DNA from: Nitrosomonas oligotropha
GTDB taxonomy: Bacteria; Pseudomonadota; Gammaproteobacteria; Burkholderiales; Nitrosomonadaceae
Reading direction: 5' to 3'
NCBI RefSeq assembly: GCF_900106555.1
Contig: NZ_FNOE01000003.1
Coordinates: forward strand, 62,001 to 126,000
DNA length: 64,000 nt
The notes below the pieces were generated by a model. That model was not told where the DNA came from and did no database searches. It saw nothing but the letters and a program-made list of their open reading frames with translations. Numbering within the stretch: the first letter of the stretch is position 1; each line of letters begins with the position of its first letter. This document shows positions 46,108 through 55,104 of this stretch, one piece after another. Position numbers and translations under genes: made by a program.

Positions 46108-47619
46108 ATGTCTCTCGCTGTTCTGTATAGCCGGGCGTTGGCAGGTATTCAAGCACCGTTGGTGACGGTGGAAACACACATCGCCAACGGTTTGCCCAGC
46201 TTCACCATCGTCGGACTCCCCGACACCGAAGTCAAAGAAAGTAAAGACCGCGTCCGAGCGGCATTGCAAAACGCGCAATTCAAAATCCCCGCGCAACGCA
46301 TCACCGTTAACCTGGCGCCCGCCGATCTGCCCAAAGAAAGCGGGCGTTTCGATCTGCCCATCGCCTTGGGAATACTCGCTGCCACGGGGCAAATCCCCAG
46401 CGACAAACTGGATCAATATGAATGGGCCGGAGAATTGGCGTTAACCGGCGAATTGCGGCCAATCCACGGCGCGCTGGCGATGACTTACAACGCATCGCAA
46501 TCCGGACGAAGTTTTGTTTTACCGCAACAAAACGCCGCCGAAGCGGCACTCGTCAACAAAGCCACGATTTACGCCGCCAAGTCGCTGCTGCAAATCTGCG
46601 CGCACCTGAGCGGACACGAATCCTTGCCGGTTTACCAAAATCCCGCAGCCAATGACATGGATACCAGCGGTTCTGCTTACCCGGATCTGGACGAAGTCAA
46701 AGGACAAACGCACGCCAAACGCGCATTGGAAATTGCCGCCGCAGGTGGACACAGCCTACTGATGATCGGCCCGCCCGGCACCGGAAAATCAATGCTCGCG
46801 GCACGTTTTCCCGGTATTCTGCCGCCCATGACCGAAGCGGAAGCGCTGGAATCCGCTGCAATCCAATCATTGAGCCAGGGTAGCTTCAATATTGATAACT
46901 GGAAAAAACGCCCATTCCGCTCCCCGCACCACACCGCTTCCGGCATTGCTCTGGTCGGCGGCGGCAGCTACCCGCGCCCCGGAGAAATTTCGCTGGCGAT
47001 GCACGGCGTGCTATTTCTCGACGAACTGGCCGAATTCGACCGCAAAGTCTTGGAAGTCCTGCGCGAACCGCTCGAATCCGGCAAAATAACCATCTCCCGC
47101 GCCGCACGGCAAGCCGAATTTCCCGCACAATTTCAGCTGATTGCCGCGATGAATCCCTGCCCTTGCGGCTATTTAGGCCACCCCTCCGGCAAATGCCACT
47201 GCACCCCCGATCAAATCGCCCGCTACCGCGGACGAATCTCCGGTCCATTACTCGACCGCATCGACATGCAAATCGAAGTACCGGCGGTGCCGCAACAAGA
47301 ATTGATGAAACAGCAAACAACAGGCGAGAAAAGCAGCACCATCCGCCAGCGCGTTGAAAAAGCCCATCAATTGCAGCTTAACCGGCAAGGCAAAACCAAC
47401 AGCCGCTTGAGTGTTAAGGAAATCGACCAACTCTGCGCACTCGATGACGCCAGCGAGAATCTGCTGAAACAAGCGATCAGCCGTTTGAACTTATCCGCCC
47501 GTGCATACCATCGAATTTTAAAAGTCGCGCGAACGATTGCGGATTTGGCGAGCATTGAGAAAATCAACAATCAACATATTGCGGAAGCGATTCAGTATCG
47601 CCGGCTGGATAAGCAATAG
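46108..47619 (+). CDS. comM: YifB/ComM family Mg-chelatase-like AAA+ ATPase
   Basis: A 503-residue protein. ComM is a hexameric helicase that promotes branch migration during integration of transformed DNA. An N-terminal Lon-like/ChlI domain (TVETHIANGLPSFTIVGLPDTEVKESKDRVRAAL, cited by its ends) precedes the AAA+ core: P-loop GPPGTGKSMLAARFPG (about 222-237), Walker B VLFLDELAEFD, a Zn/Cys segment CPCGYLG.. KCHC and the arginine-finger region RGRISGPLLDRID. The C-terminal NLSARAYHRILKVARTIADL is diagnostic. Consistent with a naturally transformable species together with pilF, though competence is inference. Confidence 0.95.
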   Translation: MSLAVLYSRALAGIQAPLVTVETHIANGLPSFTIVGLPDTEVKESKDRVRAALQNAQFKIPAQRITVNLAPADLPKESGRFDLPIALGILAATGQIPSDKLDQYEWAGELALTGELRPIHGALAMTYNASQSGRSFVLPQQNAAEAALVNKATIYAAKSLLQICAHLSGHESLPVYQNPAANDMDTSGSAYPDLDEVKGQTHAKRALEIAAAGGHSLLMIGPPGTGKSMLAARFPGILPPMTEAEALESAAIQSLSQGSFNIDNWKKRPFRSPHHTASGIALVGGGSYPRPGEISLAMHGVLFLDELAEFDRKVLEVLREPLESGKITISRAARQAEFPAQFQLIAAMNPCPCGYLGHPSGKCHCTPDQIARYRGRISGPLLDRIDMQIEVPAVPQQELMKQQTTGEKSSTIRQRVEKAHQLQLNRQGKTNSRLSVKEIDQLCALDDASENLLKQAISRLNLSARAYHRILKVARTIADLASIEKINNQHIAEAIQYRRLDKQ

Positions 47620-47757
47620 GCTTCAACAGTTTTGCGGGTTTTGGAGGGAGTTAGTCGGACTATGTGTCAATAGCGTCACGCTATCCGTCTTGTGGAGCTG
47701 AGCAAGTTTGTTATGATGACAGCAAATTGAAATTGGATGATTCTCAAAACTTAACCG

Positions 47758-50559
47758 ATGCCCCGCGCTTTTGTTTCTCACAGCAGTGCCGACGACAGTT
47801 TCGTCGCGGAAATGGAATCCTTTTTACGCGCAGCCGGTTTCGATGATGTCTTCAATGATATCAGCGCCATCAAGCCGGATGAACAGTTCTGGCCGCGCAT
47901 CGAACAAGGCATTGCCGAGTCTGACACCTTCGTCGTCGTAATTACCGCTGCCTCAAATTCCTCCGCTTGGGTAAGCCGGGAAGTCGAACTCGCTCGCCGC
48001 CTCGGCAAACGCGTTATCCCGGTATGGCGCGAAGATTGCCCGCTGCCCCAGAGCTTCAGTGATCGCGACGTTATAGACTTCCGTCCCGGTACACGAGCCG
48101 AACGCTGTTTCGATATCGCTCGCATTGGTAAATATGCTCCAGCCCAACTCATCGGCCGCGAGGAAGAAACCCAGCTCCTCAACGAAGCATGGCAAAAGAC
48201 GCTTCGCTTGGAGAAAGGCCGCCCGCACATCCTTACCTTCGTTGCCTTGGGCGGTGAAGGCAAAACTTCCCTCGCCGCCAAGTGGGTCGCGGAACTGGCG
48301 GGGCAGGACTGGCCCGGTTGCGATGCCGCCTTTGCTTGGAGTTTCTACAGCCAGGGCACGCGCGATCAGGTCGCGGCATCGTCTGACCTGTTCTTGAAGG
48401 AAGCACTGAACTTCTTTGCCAAGGATGAAAAGGACAAGGAATTCGCTGCGAGTGGCGCAGGCGCGTTCGAGAAGGGCCAGCGCCTCGCTCGCCTCGTCGG
48501 CCAGCGGCGCAGCTTGCTCATCCTCGACGGTCTCGAGCCACTGCAATACGCACCCAGCGCGCCTATGCCAGGCGAACTCAAGGACCAAGGTATTACCGCG
48601 CTGCTCAAAGGCTTGGCTGCCGCCAGTCACGGCCTGTGCATCGTCACCACTCGGCATTCGTTGCCGGACTTGCGGGCGTTCCGGCAAACCACCGCACCAG
48701 AAGTGCCGCTGCTGCGCCTGTCCCTCGATGCCGGTGTGCATCTGCTCAAAACCTTGGGCGTGCACGGCGGGAGCCAAGAATTCGCGGCGCTGGTCGAAGA
48801 CGTGAAAGGCCACGCCCTCACGCTGACCCTGCTCGGCGGATTCCTGAAACGCGCTTTCAACGGCAACATCCACCAACGCGACCGCGTGAAGTTCGAAAAA
48901 GCCGACGAGAAGATGGACGGCGGGCACGCGTTCCGCACCATGGCCGCCTACCAGCAATGGCTGTTGCGCGACGGCGGCATTGAGGGCCAGCGCGAAGTGG
49001 CCGTGCTGCGGCTCATGGGTCTATTTGACCGGCCAGCTGACGCCGTCTGCCTCACGGCCCTGCGGCGCGAAACCATCCCTAGCCTCACCGAACCGCTCGC
49101 CGGACTGGCCGACGACGATTGGGAATTCTGCCTCAGCGGTCTCGAGGCCGCAAAACTGCTCACGGTGAACCGCGATGCGTCCGGCGCGCTCGTCTCGCTG
49201 GATGCGCATCCGCTTCTGCGCGAATACTTCGCCCGGCAACTGCGCACCCAACAACCCGACACCTGGTGCGCCGCCCACCGGCGGCTCTACGAACACCTTT
49301 GCGCGACCACGGAGGACAAAGACGAGCCCACGCTCGAAGATCTCCAGCCGCTCTACCAAACCGTGGCCCACGGCTGCCAGGCGGAGTTGCAGCAGGAGGC
49401 TTGTGATAAGGTTTACTTTGGCCGCACACTTCGTAGGAATGAACACTATAGCCTCGACAAGCTCGGCGCGTTCGGTCCTGATTTAGGAGCAGTCGCCTGC
49501 TTCTTTGATTCACCGTGGAGTCGTGTCTCAATGAAACTTACAGAAACCAACCAACTTTGGCTGCTAGGTGCAGCCGCCACACGCCTGCGTGCCTTGGGTA
49601 GACTAACGGAGGCCATCGAACCGATGCGAACTGGACTTAAAGGTCGCGTCAAACTGGAGCAGTGGAAGCAAGCAGCTCAAGCCGCCAGCAACCTGAGCGA
49701 GCTGGAGCTGGCGCTGGGCGAAGTAGCGAGAGCGGTGGGAAATGCCGAGCAATCCCTGACCTACGCCGACCGCAGCGGCGATGTGTTTCTGCGGATGGCC
49801 TTTCGCACGACCCACGCCGACGCCCTGCACCAGGCGGGCCGCCGGGCCGAGGCGGAGAAACTCTTCCGCGAGGCCGAGCAAATGCAGCAGGAAAGGCAGT
49901 CCGACTACCCGCTGCTCTACTCGGTACAAGGCTTCCGGTATTGCGCCCTGCTCCTCTCCGCCCCCAAGCGCGCCGCGTGGCAAATCATCTGTAGCGGCGG
50001 TTTGCAACCACCAGAAGAAATCATCGCTCATAGCACGACGCTACAAGACGTCTCCCAACGCACAAAGCAGACACTCGAGTGGGCCAAGCTTAACAACATC
50101 GCACTTCTCGACATTGCCCTCAATCACCTAACTCTGGGCCGCGCTGCACTCTACGCGGCGATTCTGGAAGGAGGAGATGGTGCGTTTGAAACCGCCCGCC
50201 GCGAACTAGATGCCGCCGTGTCCGGCCTCCGCCGCGCCGGCACGATGCACCACATTCCCCGTGGCCTCCTCACCCGCGCCTGGCTGCGGTTCCTCGAAGA
50301 CAGACAGACCGGCCCCGAGAGCGCGCAGGCCGATTTGGACGAAGCCTGGGAAATCGCCGAACGCGGTCCCATGCGGCTGTACATGGCTGCTATTCACCTC
50401 CACCGCGCCCGCCTCTTCTTCCGCGAAACAACGTACCCTTGGAACTCGCCCGCCGCCGATCTTGCCGCAGCGCGAAAATTGATCGAGCAATGTGGCTATG
50501 GACGCCGGAAGGCAGAACTCGAAGATGCCGAAATCATAATCAGACAGCAATGTTCATGA
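47758..50559 (+). CDS. TIR-STAND-TPR protein, probable defence sensor
   Basis: A 933-residue three-part protein. Residues 1-125 form a TIR domain (AFVSHSSADDSFVAEME; the W-x3-E motif with putative NADase Glu75; RVIPVW). Residues 130-500 form a STAND NTPase: P-loop GGEGKT (165-170), Walker B SLLILDGLE (252-260) and sensor VTTRHS, with winged-helix region after about 400. The remainder (about 560-930) is TPR-like (for example EAEKLFREAEQMQQ, ARRELDAAVSGLRRAG). This is the architecture of bacterial NLR-like antiphage proteins: the repeats sense, the STAND module oligomerises, the TIR domain depletes NAD. The gene is alone and visibly GC-richer than its neighbours, which suggests transfer. The ATG has no clear ribosome site. 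Defence function is inferred. Confidence 0.88.
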   Translation: MPRAFVSHSSADDSFVAEMESFLRAAGFDDVFNDISAIKPDEQFWPRIEQGIAESDTFVVVITAASNSSAWVSREVELARRLGKRVIPVWREDCPLPQSFSDRDVIDFRPGTRAERCFDIARIGKYAPAQLIGREEETQLLNEAWQKTLRLEKGRPHILTFVALGGEGKTSLAAKWVAELAGQDWPGCDAAFAWSFYSQGTRDQVAASSDLFLKEALNFFAKDEKDKEFAASGAGAFEKGQRLARLVGQRRSLLILDGLEPLQYAPSAPMPGELKDQGITALLKGLAAASHGLCIVTTRHSLPDLRAFRQTTAPEVPLLRLSLDAGVHLLKTLGVHGGSQEFAALVEDVKGHALTLTLLGGFLKRAFNGNIHQRDRVKFEKADEKMDGGHAFRTMAAYQQWLLRDGGIEGQREVAVLRLMGLFDRPADAVCLTALRRETIPSLTEPLAGLADDDWEFCLSGLEAAKLLTVNRDASGALVSLDAHPLLREYFARQLRTQQPDTWCAAHRRLYEHLCATTEDKDEPTLEDLQPLYQTVAHGCQAELQQEACDKVYFGRTLRRNEHYSLDKLGAFGPDLGAVACFFDSPWSRVSMKLTETNQLWLLGAAATRLRALGRLTEAIEPMRTGLKGRVKLEQWKQAAQAASNLSELELALGEVARAVGNAEQSLTYADRSGDVFLRMAFRTTHADALHQAGRRAEAEKLFREAEQMQQERQSDYPLLYSVQGFRYCALLLSAPKRAAWQIICSGGLQPPEEIIAHSTTLQDVSQRTKQTLEWAKLNNIALLDIALNHLTLGRAALYAAILEGGDGAFETARRELDAAVSGLRRAGTMHHIPRGLLTRAWLRFLEDRQTGPESAQADLDEAWEIAERGPMRLYMAAIHLHRARLFFRETTYPWNSPAADLAAARKLIEQCGYGRRKAELEDAEIIIRQQCS

Positions 50560-50773
50560 GCCTACAGCGGTTATCGCTTCAGGGTTTCAACGATTGGGTA
50601 TATTTAATCAGCGGTAAAGCTCTACGGCCATACTCACCATCGGTAGTTGTACCAGCAAAATACACACGCGCTATTTGCTTTAATCGTTAAGTAGCACGAG
50701 CGCACACTACAGCAGTGTGCACCATCCTTCATGTAAATCGCATTAGCATTAGCTATCCCGGTTTAGAATTGGA
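50560..50773. other. Intergenic region with hairpin
   Basis: About 210 bases between the TIR-STAND gene and the EAL gene. A perfect 7-bp stem GCACACT-ACAGC-AGTGTGC lies at 50702-50720. It lacks a T-run, so it may not be a rho-independent terminator. No gene seen. Confidence 0.4.
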
Positions 50774-52444
50774 ATGATTTATAATTCCCTGCATCAATCA
50801 GCTATTGGGGAACACAAGATTAATAATCGTCAATCACAGCGTAGTGCAATGAATTTTACGGCTATCGATTCGTCTTGTGGACTCGCTTGGGTTGATACGG
50901 CAGGAAAAATCATATCCGCCAATCCGGCTTTTCTAAATCTTCTTGCCTTACCGCCGGATGTTGCGGATAAAACATTATTTGATTTGACCACCCCGCTCAA
51001 TGGGTCAGCACCCGATCTACTCCGGCAAGCCATTGCCGGACAGCATACAAAAACGATCAAACTGACTTCTACAGTCGATAACAAAACGCTTCATGTGCAT
51101 GTCATCACATGCAATCAGGAACAGCGGTTGATCATCGTTGAGAGTTTGTCTTCCAGCAATTTTTCGCAATCCGTAATCAACCATCAAGCACAAAACCATA
51201 GCCCTGTACCATTGGCCAATCGCGGCATGCTCAATGAATGCATCGCAAATTGGAAACCGGATGAATCCGGTGCTGCTTCGCTGGCCATGATCATGATCGG
51301 TTTGGATCGCTTCAAGAAAATCAATGAAACACTGGGACACGATGCCGGTGATCAATTATTGAAATTCGCCGCGCAGCGATTATTGCGCATCGTTCGTTCG
51401 GATGATTTTGTAGCGCATTTTTCGGGCGATCAATTCGTCGTGCTGCAAATCAATCAAAATCAACCGGTAGCCGCTACCGCAATGGCGGAGCGCATCATCG
51501 GGCTGCTCAAACGCCCTTTTTTGATCAATGGTCAACAAGCCAATATCAGTGCCAGCATCGGTCTTGCGATTTTGCATCAGGATACCGGATCAAGCGGCGA
51601 TCTGATCAAACATGCGGAACTGGCGCTGTATGATGCTAAGCACAATGCGCGCGGGAGTTATCGCTTGTATGAACAATCCCTGCAAGAAAATGCGGGCGAA
51701 CAGCATGATCTTGAAGTTGGCTTGCGGCGCGCACTTTTTTTACAGGAATTCACGTTATTTTATCAAGCGCAAGTCCGCATGCAGGATAGAAAAATAGTTG
51801 GGTTTGAAGCGCTTATCCGTTGGGAAAAACCAGGCGCCGGAATCATATCGCCGGTCCGGCTTATTCCGTTGGCGAAGGAAACAGGGGAAATTCACGAAAT
51901 TGGCAAGTGGGTGCTGCATACGGCTTGCCGGGAAGCAACAACCTGGCCGGAAGACATCAAGATTGCCGTTAACGTCTCACCCGTGCAGTTTGAAAACGGC
52001 AACTTGAAACAAATCGTTCAAGCGGCGCTTTCAGCCAGCAGCCTTGCACCGCAACGCCTGGAACTGGAAATTACCGAGGGCTTGCTGATCAAAAATGTAG
52101 CAAACGCTTTGGAGCAACTCAAGGAAATACAGGCGTTGGGCGTATCTGTTGCGATGGATGATTTTGGTACAGGATATTCTTCACTCAATTATTTGAGCAG
52201 TTTTCCGTTTTCAAAAATCAAAATTGATCAATCATTTGTTCACCGTATGCAAATTGACAAGTCACGCACCCTGATTAAGGCGGTAATAACGCTCGGTAGC
52301 GCGCTGGGGATAAAAACCCTGGCCGAAGGCGTTGAGACAGAAGAGCAGTTCGAATATCTGGCACACAATGGTTGCATGGAAATTCAAGGCTATTTAATCA
52401 GCAAACCGGTCCCGGCTGAACAAATTCAAGCGCTCATATCATAG
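50774..52444 (+). CDS. PAS-GGDEF-EAL protein; EAL phosphodiesterase with degenerate GGDEF
   Basis: A 556-residue cytoplasmic c-di-GMP signalling protein. A PAS-like region (about 28-125, CGLAWVDTAGKIISANPAFL) is followed by a GGDEF domain (about 140-300) whose active site reads SGDQF (217-221), so cyclase activity is probably lost; the domain may bind GTP as a regulator. The EAL domain (about 312-556) keeps all catalytic residues: EAL 345-347, Asn400, ExTE 432-435, DDFGTG 462-467, Lys483/Asp485, Glu518/Glu521 and Gln525. It should hydrolyse c-di-GMP to pGpG. A BLUF photoreceptor gene follows 33 bases downstream. The start is uncertain: GGA is directly at the ATG, and a second ATG lies at codon 26. 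Confidence 0.92.
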   Translation: MIYNSLHQSAIGEHKINNRQSQRSAMNFTAIDSSCGLAWVDTAGKIISANPAFLNLLALPPDVADKTLFDLTTPLNGSAPDLLRQAIAGQHTKTIKLTSTVDNKTLHVHVITCNQEQRLIIVESLSSSNFSQSVINHQAQNHSPVPLANRGMLNECIANWKPDESGAASLAMIMIGLDRFKKINETLGHDAGDQLLKFAAQRLLRIVRSDDFVAHFSGDQFVVLQINQNQPVAATAMAERIIGLLKRPFLINGQQANISASIGLAILHQDTGSSGDLIKHAELALYDAKHNARGSYRLYEQSLQENAGEQHDLEVGLRRALFLQEFTLFYQAQVRMQDRKIVGFEALIRWEKPGAGIISPVRLIPLAKETGEIHEIGKWVLHTACREATTWPEDIKIAVNVSPVQFENGNLKQIVQAALSASSLAPQRLELEITEGLLIKNVANALEQLKEIQALGVSVAMDDFGTGYSSLNYLSSFPFSKIKIDQSFVHRMQIDKSRTLIKAVITLGSALGIKTLAEGVETEEQFEYLAHNGCMEIQGYLISKPVPAEQIQALIS

Positions 52445-52476
52445 TTTACGATGACCATCGCAGTGAGGAAGCAACC

Positions 52477-52938
52477 ATGACACAAAATTTATACCGGCTG
52501 ATTTATTTAAGTCAAAACACGATTCTTGGCAGCAATGAAAATGTTCATAAGGAAATCGAACAGATATTGACCATTTCCCGGCAACGCAATGCGGCATCCG
52601 GCATTACCGGCGCGCTCATGTTCAACCAGGAATGCTTTGCTCAAGTGCTCGAAGGCATGCACGATGATATTCAGGAAACTTTCGAGCGCATTCAGTGTGA
52701 TCCACGCCATGGCGATGTGGTCGTCCTTGATTTCGAACCGGTAGACGCACGCCGTTTTTCGCAATGGTCGATGGGCTACATCGGCTACGATACGCTGGCC
52801 AGCAAGGAATTCACGCAAATCCAGCTGGCAACCGGATTCGATGTGAAACAACTCAGCGGAGAGCGCATATACGATCTGCTGCATGTGCATTTATATGCGG
52901 CTGAAAAAGCCGGCAGCAACCTGGAGAAAATTGCTTAA
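52477..52938 (+). CDS. BLUF-domain blue-light photoreceptor
   Basis: A 153-residue protein made almost wholly of a BLUF domain, which binds FAD and switches its hydrogen-bond network in blue light. The key residues are present: Tyr10 (RLIYLSQ), Asn38 (RQRNAASGITG), Gln56 (FAQVLEG), and Trp97/Met99 (FSQWSMGY). A C-terminal helical stretch (about 110-153) could carry the signal to a partner. It has no output domain of its own. It starts 33 bases after an EAL phosphodiesterase gene, so the two probably form a split light-regulated phosphodiesterase comparable with one-piece BLUF-EAL proteins. Confidence 0.92.
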   Translation: MTQNLYRLIYLSQNTILGSNENVHKEIEQILTISRQRNAASGITGALMFNQECFAQVLEGMHDDIQETFERIQCDPRHGDVVVLDFEPVDARRFSQWSMGYIGYDTLASKEFTQIQLATGFDVKQLSGERIYDLLHVHLYAAEKAGSNLEKIA

Positions 52939-53272
52939 TCCGGATAAAACCGTTTTTATGCATTGCTTTAAAGTAAACCTTCATCCCGGCGGGAAAATTT
53001 TCCGGGTCTCAGTACCATCAGCAAGTCATCTCGCCCATCCAATTACCTGTGTGCACCACAATTTCGGGTAACCACAGATCCCCGTTCCAATGCCCAACTG
53101 ACTAGATTTTACGCATCGTGTACCCCATAACCAGGGCAACCATCCTAAAAAATTAAGGAACATCTGACTACAGCATTAAACCATCGCACCGGTTAGTATT
53201 ACGCCTTAGTGTTGAATATAGTATTGGCAAAGTTGGATTTATTTTTACTCACTCAGGCAGAAGGTGAACATC
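52939..53272. other. Intergenic region upstream of the second PEP-CTERM gene
   Basis: About 330 bases without a gene. It contains a 12-bp perfect palindrome GGAAAATTTTCC at 52992-53003 inside a larger CCCGG...CCGGG stem (52985-53006), which could end the BLUF transcript but lacks a T-run. The downstream part must hold the promoter for the gene at 53273. I found no Pho box and no convincing sigma-54 element here. Confidence 0.4.
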
Positions 53273-53941
53273 ATGAAACGCATCATACAACTCGCAGTCG
53301 GGTCTCTCGTCACAATTTTCTTCTCCACATCCGCATTTGCGGTAACCGTATCCTGGACGGATTGGACGACTTCAACCGATTCGTTCTCGGCATCCGGTGA
53401 TTTGCTGGTTGGATCAACCACAGTCGGTGTCGGATACTCCGGTACCGGAGCGCACGCCTTTGTGCAGACGGCAGGAGGAGCAAATTTCTGGACAGGATCA
53501 GCGTATACCAACGGTACCGTCGATAATGCACCACCCGCTTCCGATATCGTTGCACTCAGTACAGGCGGCACAGTCACGATCACGTTTTCACAAACCGTCG
53601 TGGATTCGTACATCGGATTGGTGAGCTGGAATGGCAATACTGTGGATTTTGGCGTGCCTATCGTGATCGACAGTTTCGGTCCGGGATACTGGGGTGTGGG
53701 CACACCCATTCTGAATGGAACAAGCACGGGATTCTTCGGTTCCGGTGAAGTGCATGGCGTGATCAGACTGCCGGGTTCTTTTGATTCCATCACGTTTACC
53801 CATGTCTCCGAAGGCTGGCACGGATTTACAGTCGGTGTCGCCGGTATCGCACCGGTTCCCGAACCCGAAACTTATGCCATGCTGTTAGCAGGTCTCGGAC
53901 TATTGGGTTTCGCAGCGCGCCGCAAAAAAGCAAACGCATAA
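53273..53941 (+). CDS. PEP-CTERM sorting domain protein
   Basis: A 222-residue exported protein. A signal peptide (residues 1-23, ending STSAFA) is followed by a Gly/Ser/Thr-rich beta-sandwich-like region (SWTDWTTSTDSFSASGDLLVG, cited by its start) with no catalytic motif. The C-terminal exosortase signal is PVPEPETYAMLLAGLGLLGF then AARRKK, nearly identical to that of the phytase-like protein in this window. The ATG at 53273 has AAGG 8 bases before it and is preferred over a GTG at 53264. A clean terminator follows, so it is monocistronic. The role is probably in the extracellular matrix or surface. Confidence 0.92.
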   Translation: MKRIIQLAVGSLVTIFFSTSAFAVTVSWTDWTTSTDSFSASGDLLVGSTTVGVGYSGTGAHAFVQTAGGANFWTGSAYTNGTVDNAPPASDIVALSTGGTVTITFSQTVVDSYIGLVSWNGNTVDFGVPIVIDSFGPGYWGVGTPILNGTSTGFFGSGEVHGVIRLPGSFDSITFTHVSEGWHGFTVGVAGIAPVPEPETYAMLLAGLGLLGFAARRKKANA

Positions 53942-53964
53942 TCGCATTTCACTGCATTGCTAAC

Positions 53965-53997
53965 AAATCCCGCTCGAATAGCGGGATTTGTTTTTCT
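53965..53997 (+). terminator. Rho-independent terminator of the PEP-CTERM gene
   Basis: Perfect 10-bp stem AAATCCCGCT / AGCGGGATTT with a five-base loop, followed by GTTTTTCT. It lies 24 bases after the stop codon at 53941. Confidence 0.93.
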
Positions 53998-54049
53998 AAC
54001 CGGACGAAATTCCGGAACGCTCGGTTTTCTCCGTTCCGTTTGATATGCT

Positions 54050-54460
54050 TTAAATTGACTCCGCAGCCGCTGAATCGATGCTCGGGTGCGATTGCAATTG
54101 CGGGAAAAGCACACGCTCCTCATAGCGCACATGCGCAGCCAATAACTCACCAAACCGGCGCAACCGCGCAGGCAAATCCAATTCACAAGGTCCGCAAGCC
54201 AAACTGCGCAATTCCGCATGCTCGGCTAGGATTCGATCGACAGATTCAGCATCCACTGCATCCGCCGCCAAACGCAACAAATGCTCTTCTCGTGCGAAAT
54301 GCTCACACAATACGGTTCGCCAATGCTCTTCGATGCGTTTCATCATCGCTGGAAGAGCCGCACTATCGCCGCTCTCCGCTGCTTGACGGATAGCACGCGC
54401 TAACACCAGCGACGAATGGTGTTCACGGGATAATGAGAGTAAAGCGCCGCTTCGGGGCAT
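54050..54460 (-). CDS. Hemerythrin-domain protein
   Basis: A 136-residue four-helix protein of the hemerythrin HHE family, which binds a diiron centre and may sense or store oxygen or nitric oxide, or repair iron centres. Candidate ligands are His14/His15 (REHH), His54 and Glu58 (EHFAREE), His81 (AEHAEL), His110 and Glu114 (AHVRYEE), the spacing of the family. It stands alone on the minus strand, convergent with the PEP-CTERM gene. Confidence 0.9.
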   Translation of the reverse strand: MPRSGALLSLSREHHSSLVLARAIRQAAESGDSAALPAMMKRIEEHWRTVLCEHFAREEHLLRLAADAVDAESVDRILAEHAELRSLACGPCELDLPARLRRFGELLAAHVRYEERVLFPQLQSHPSIDSAAAESI

Positions 54461-54545
54461 ATTGTTTAAAAAGAACGGCTACACAAGAGAATCATTATTT
54501 TTGAATAAAATAAACTGAACTGTGATCGATAACGCTCAGCTCAGC

Positions 54546-55028
54546 TTATTCGTTCTGCTTTGCTTTGATAAATACTTTTTCATGTTCTGGATTAAGATAT
54601 TCACCAGGAGGAATAAATATACTTAATGCAATTCTGATTTTTTGAGCAGCATAGCAATTAAGTATCCCCTGATTTGCTAATACTCCATCATGCCCATTAT
54701 GAATAAAGATTAGCCCATTCGATGCTATTGCTATCTGTTCTTTTTTAGGCAAACCGAATATTTTCGCTGTGTAGTCATAGCATGGAATCAAATGCATATT
54801 TGACTGTAGCTTCGATGAAAGGATACGCATCTCTTGAGACATTTCTTTCTGTTTCTCATCACTTGCTGGTCTTGGGTTTGCATAGATATTGGCAGATAAA
54901 ATCAATTTATTCGCAACTTCAGCAATTGCAATCTTAAGTGATTGAACAGGATCAATGACCAATTTCATAATGATTTGACCCAAAACAAAAGTCCCAGCAC
55001 CTGCCAGTATCGTTAAGAATATTTCCAA
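54546..55028 (-). CDS. Membrane-anchored hypothetical protein, probable TTG start
   Basis: A 160-residue protein with one N-terminal membrane segment (EIFLTILAGAGTFVLGQIIMKLVI, about residues 2-25), then a cytoplasmic region DPVQSLKIAIAEVANKLILSANIYANP, a charged helix with MSQEMRILSSKL, and a C-terminal ordered part. The TTG at 55028 has AGGAG 7 bases upstream; no upstream ATG has a comparable site, and translation from TTG puts the membrane segment at the start. I recognise this as a conserved bacterial family but know no function for it. It follows the FNT gene on the same strand, about 76 bases away. Confidence 0.75.
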   Translation of the reverse strand: MEIFLTILAGAGTFVLGQIIMKLVIDPVQSLKIAIAEVANKLILSANIYANPRPASDEKQKEMSQEMRILSSKLQSNMHLIPCYDYTAKIFGLPKKEQIAIASNGLIFIHNGHDGVLANQGILNCYAAQKIRIALSIFIPPGEYLNPEHEKVFIKAKQNE

Positions 55029-55104
55029 TTGATGACTCCTACAGTAATTAATTGAATAATTATTACAGAACAATAAATCTTAAATTAAAAGACAAGTAGT
55101 AAGA

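Noticed and set aside
47664-47846. 60-residue frame overlapping the start of the TIR gene
   Set aside because: Different frame from the TIR domain, Cys/Arg-rich and without homology signal; the TIR frame is clearly the coding one.
47953-48957. 334-codon minus-strand frame inside the TIR-STAND gene
   Set aside because: Antisense shadow made possible by high GC; no family features.
53221-53245. Possible sigma-54 promoter (TTGGCA...TTGG) before the second PEP-CTERM gene
   Set aside because: The spacing between the -24 GG and a -12 GC does not fit; no conserved GC at -12.
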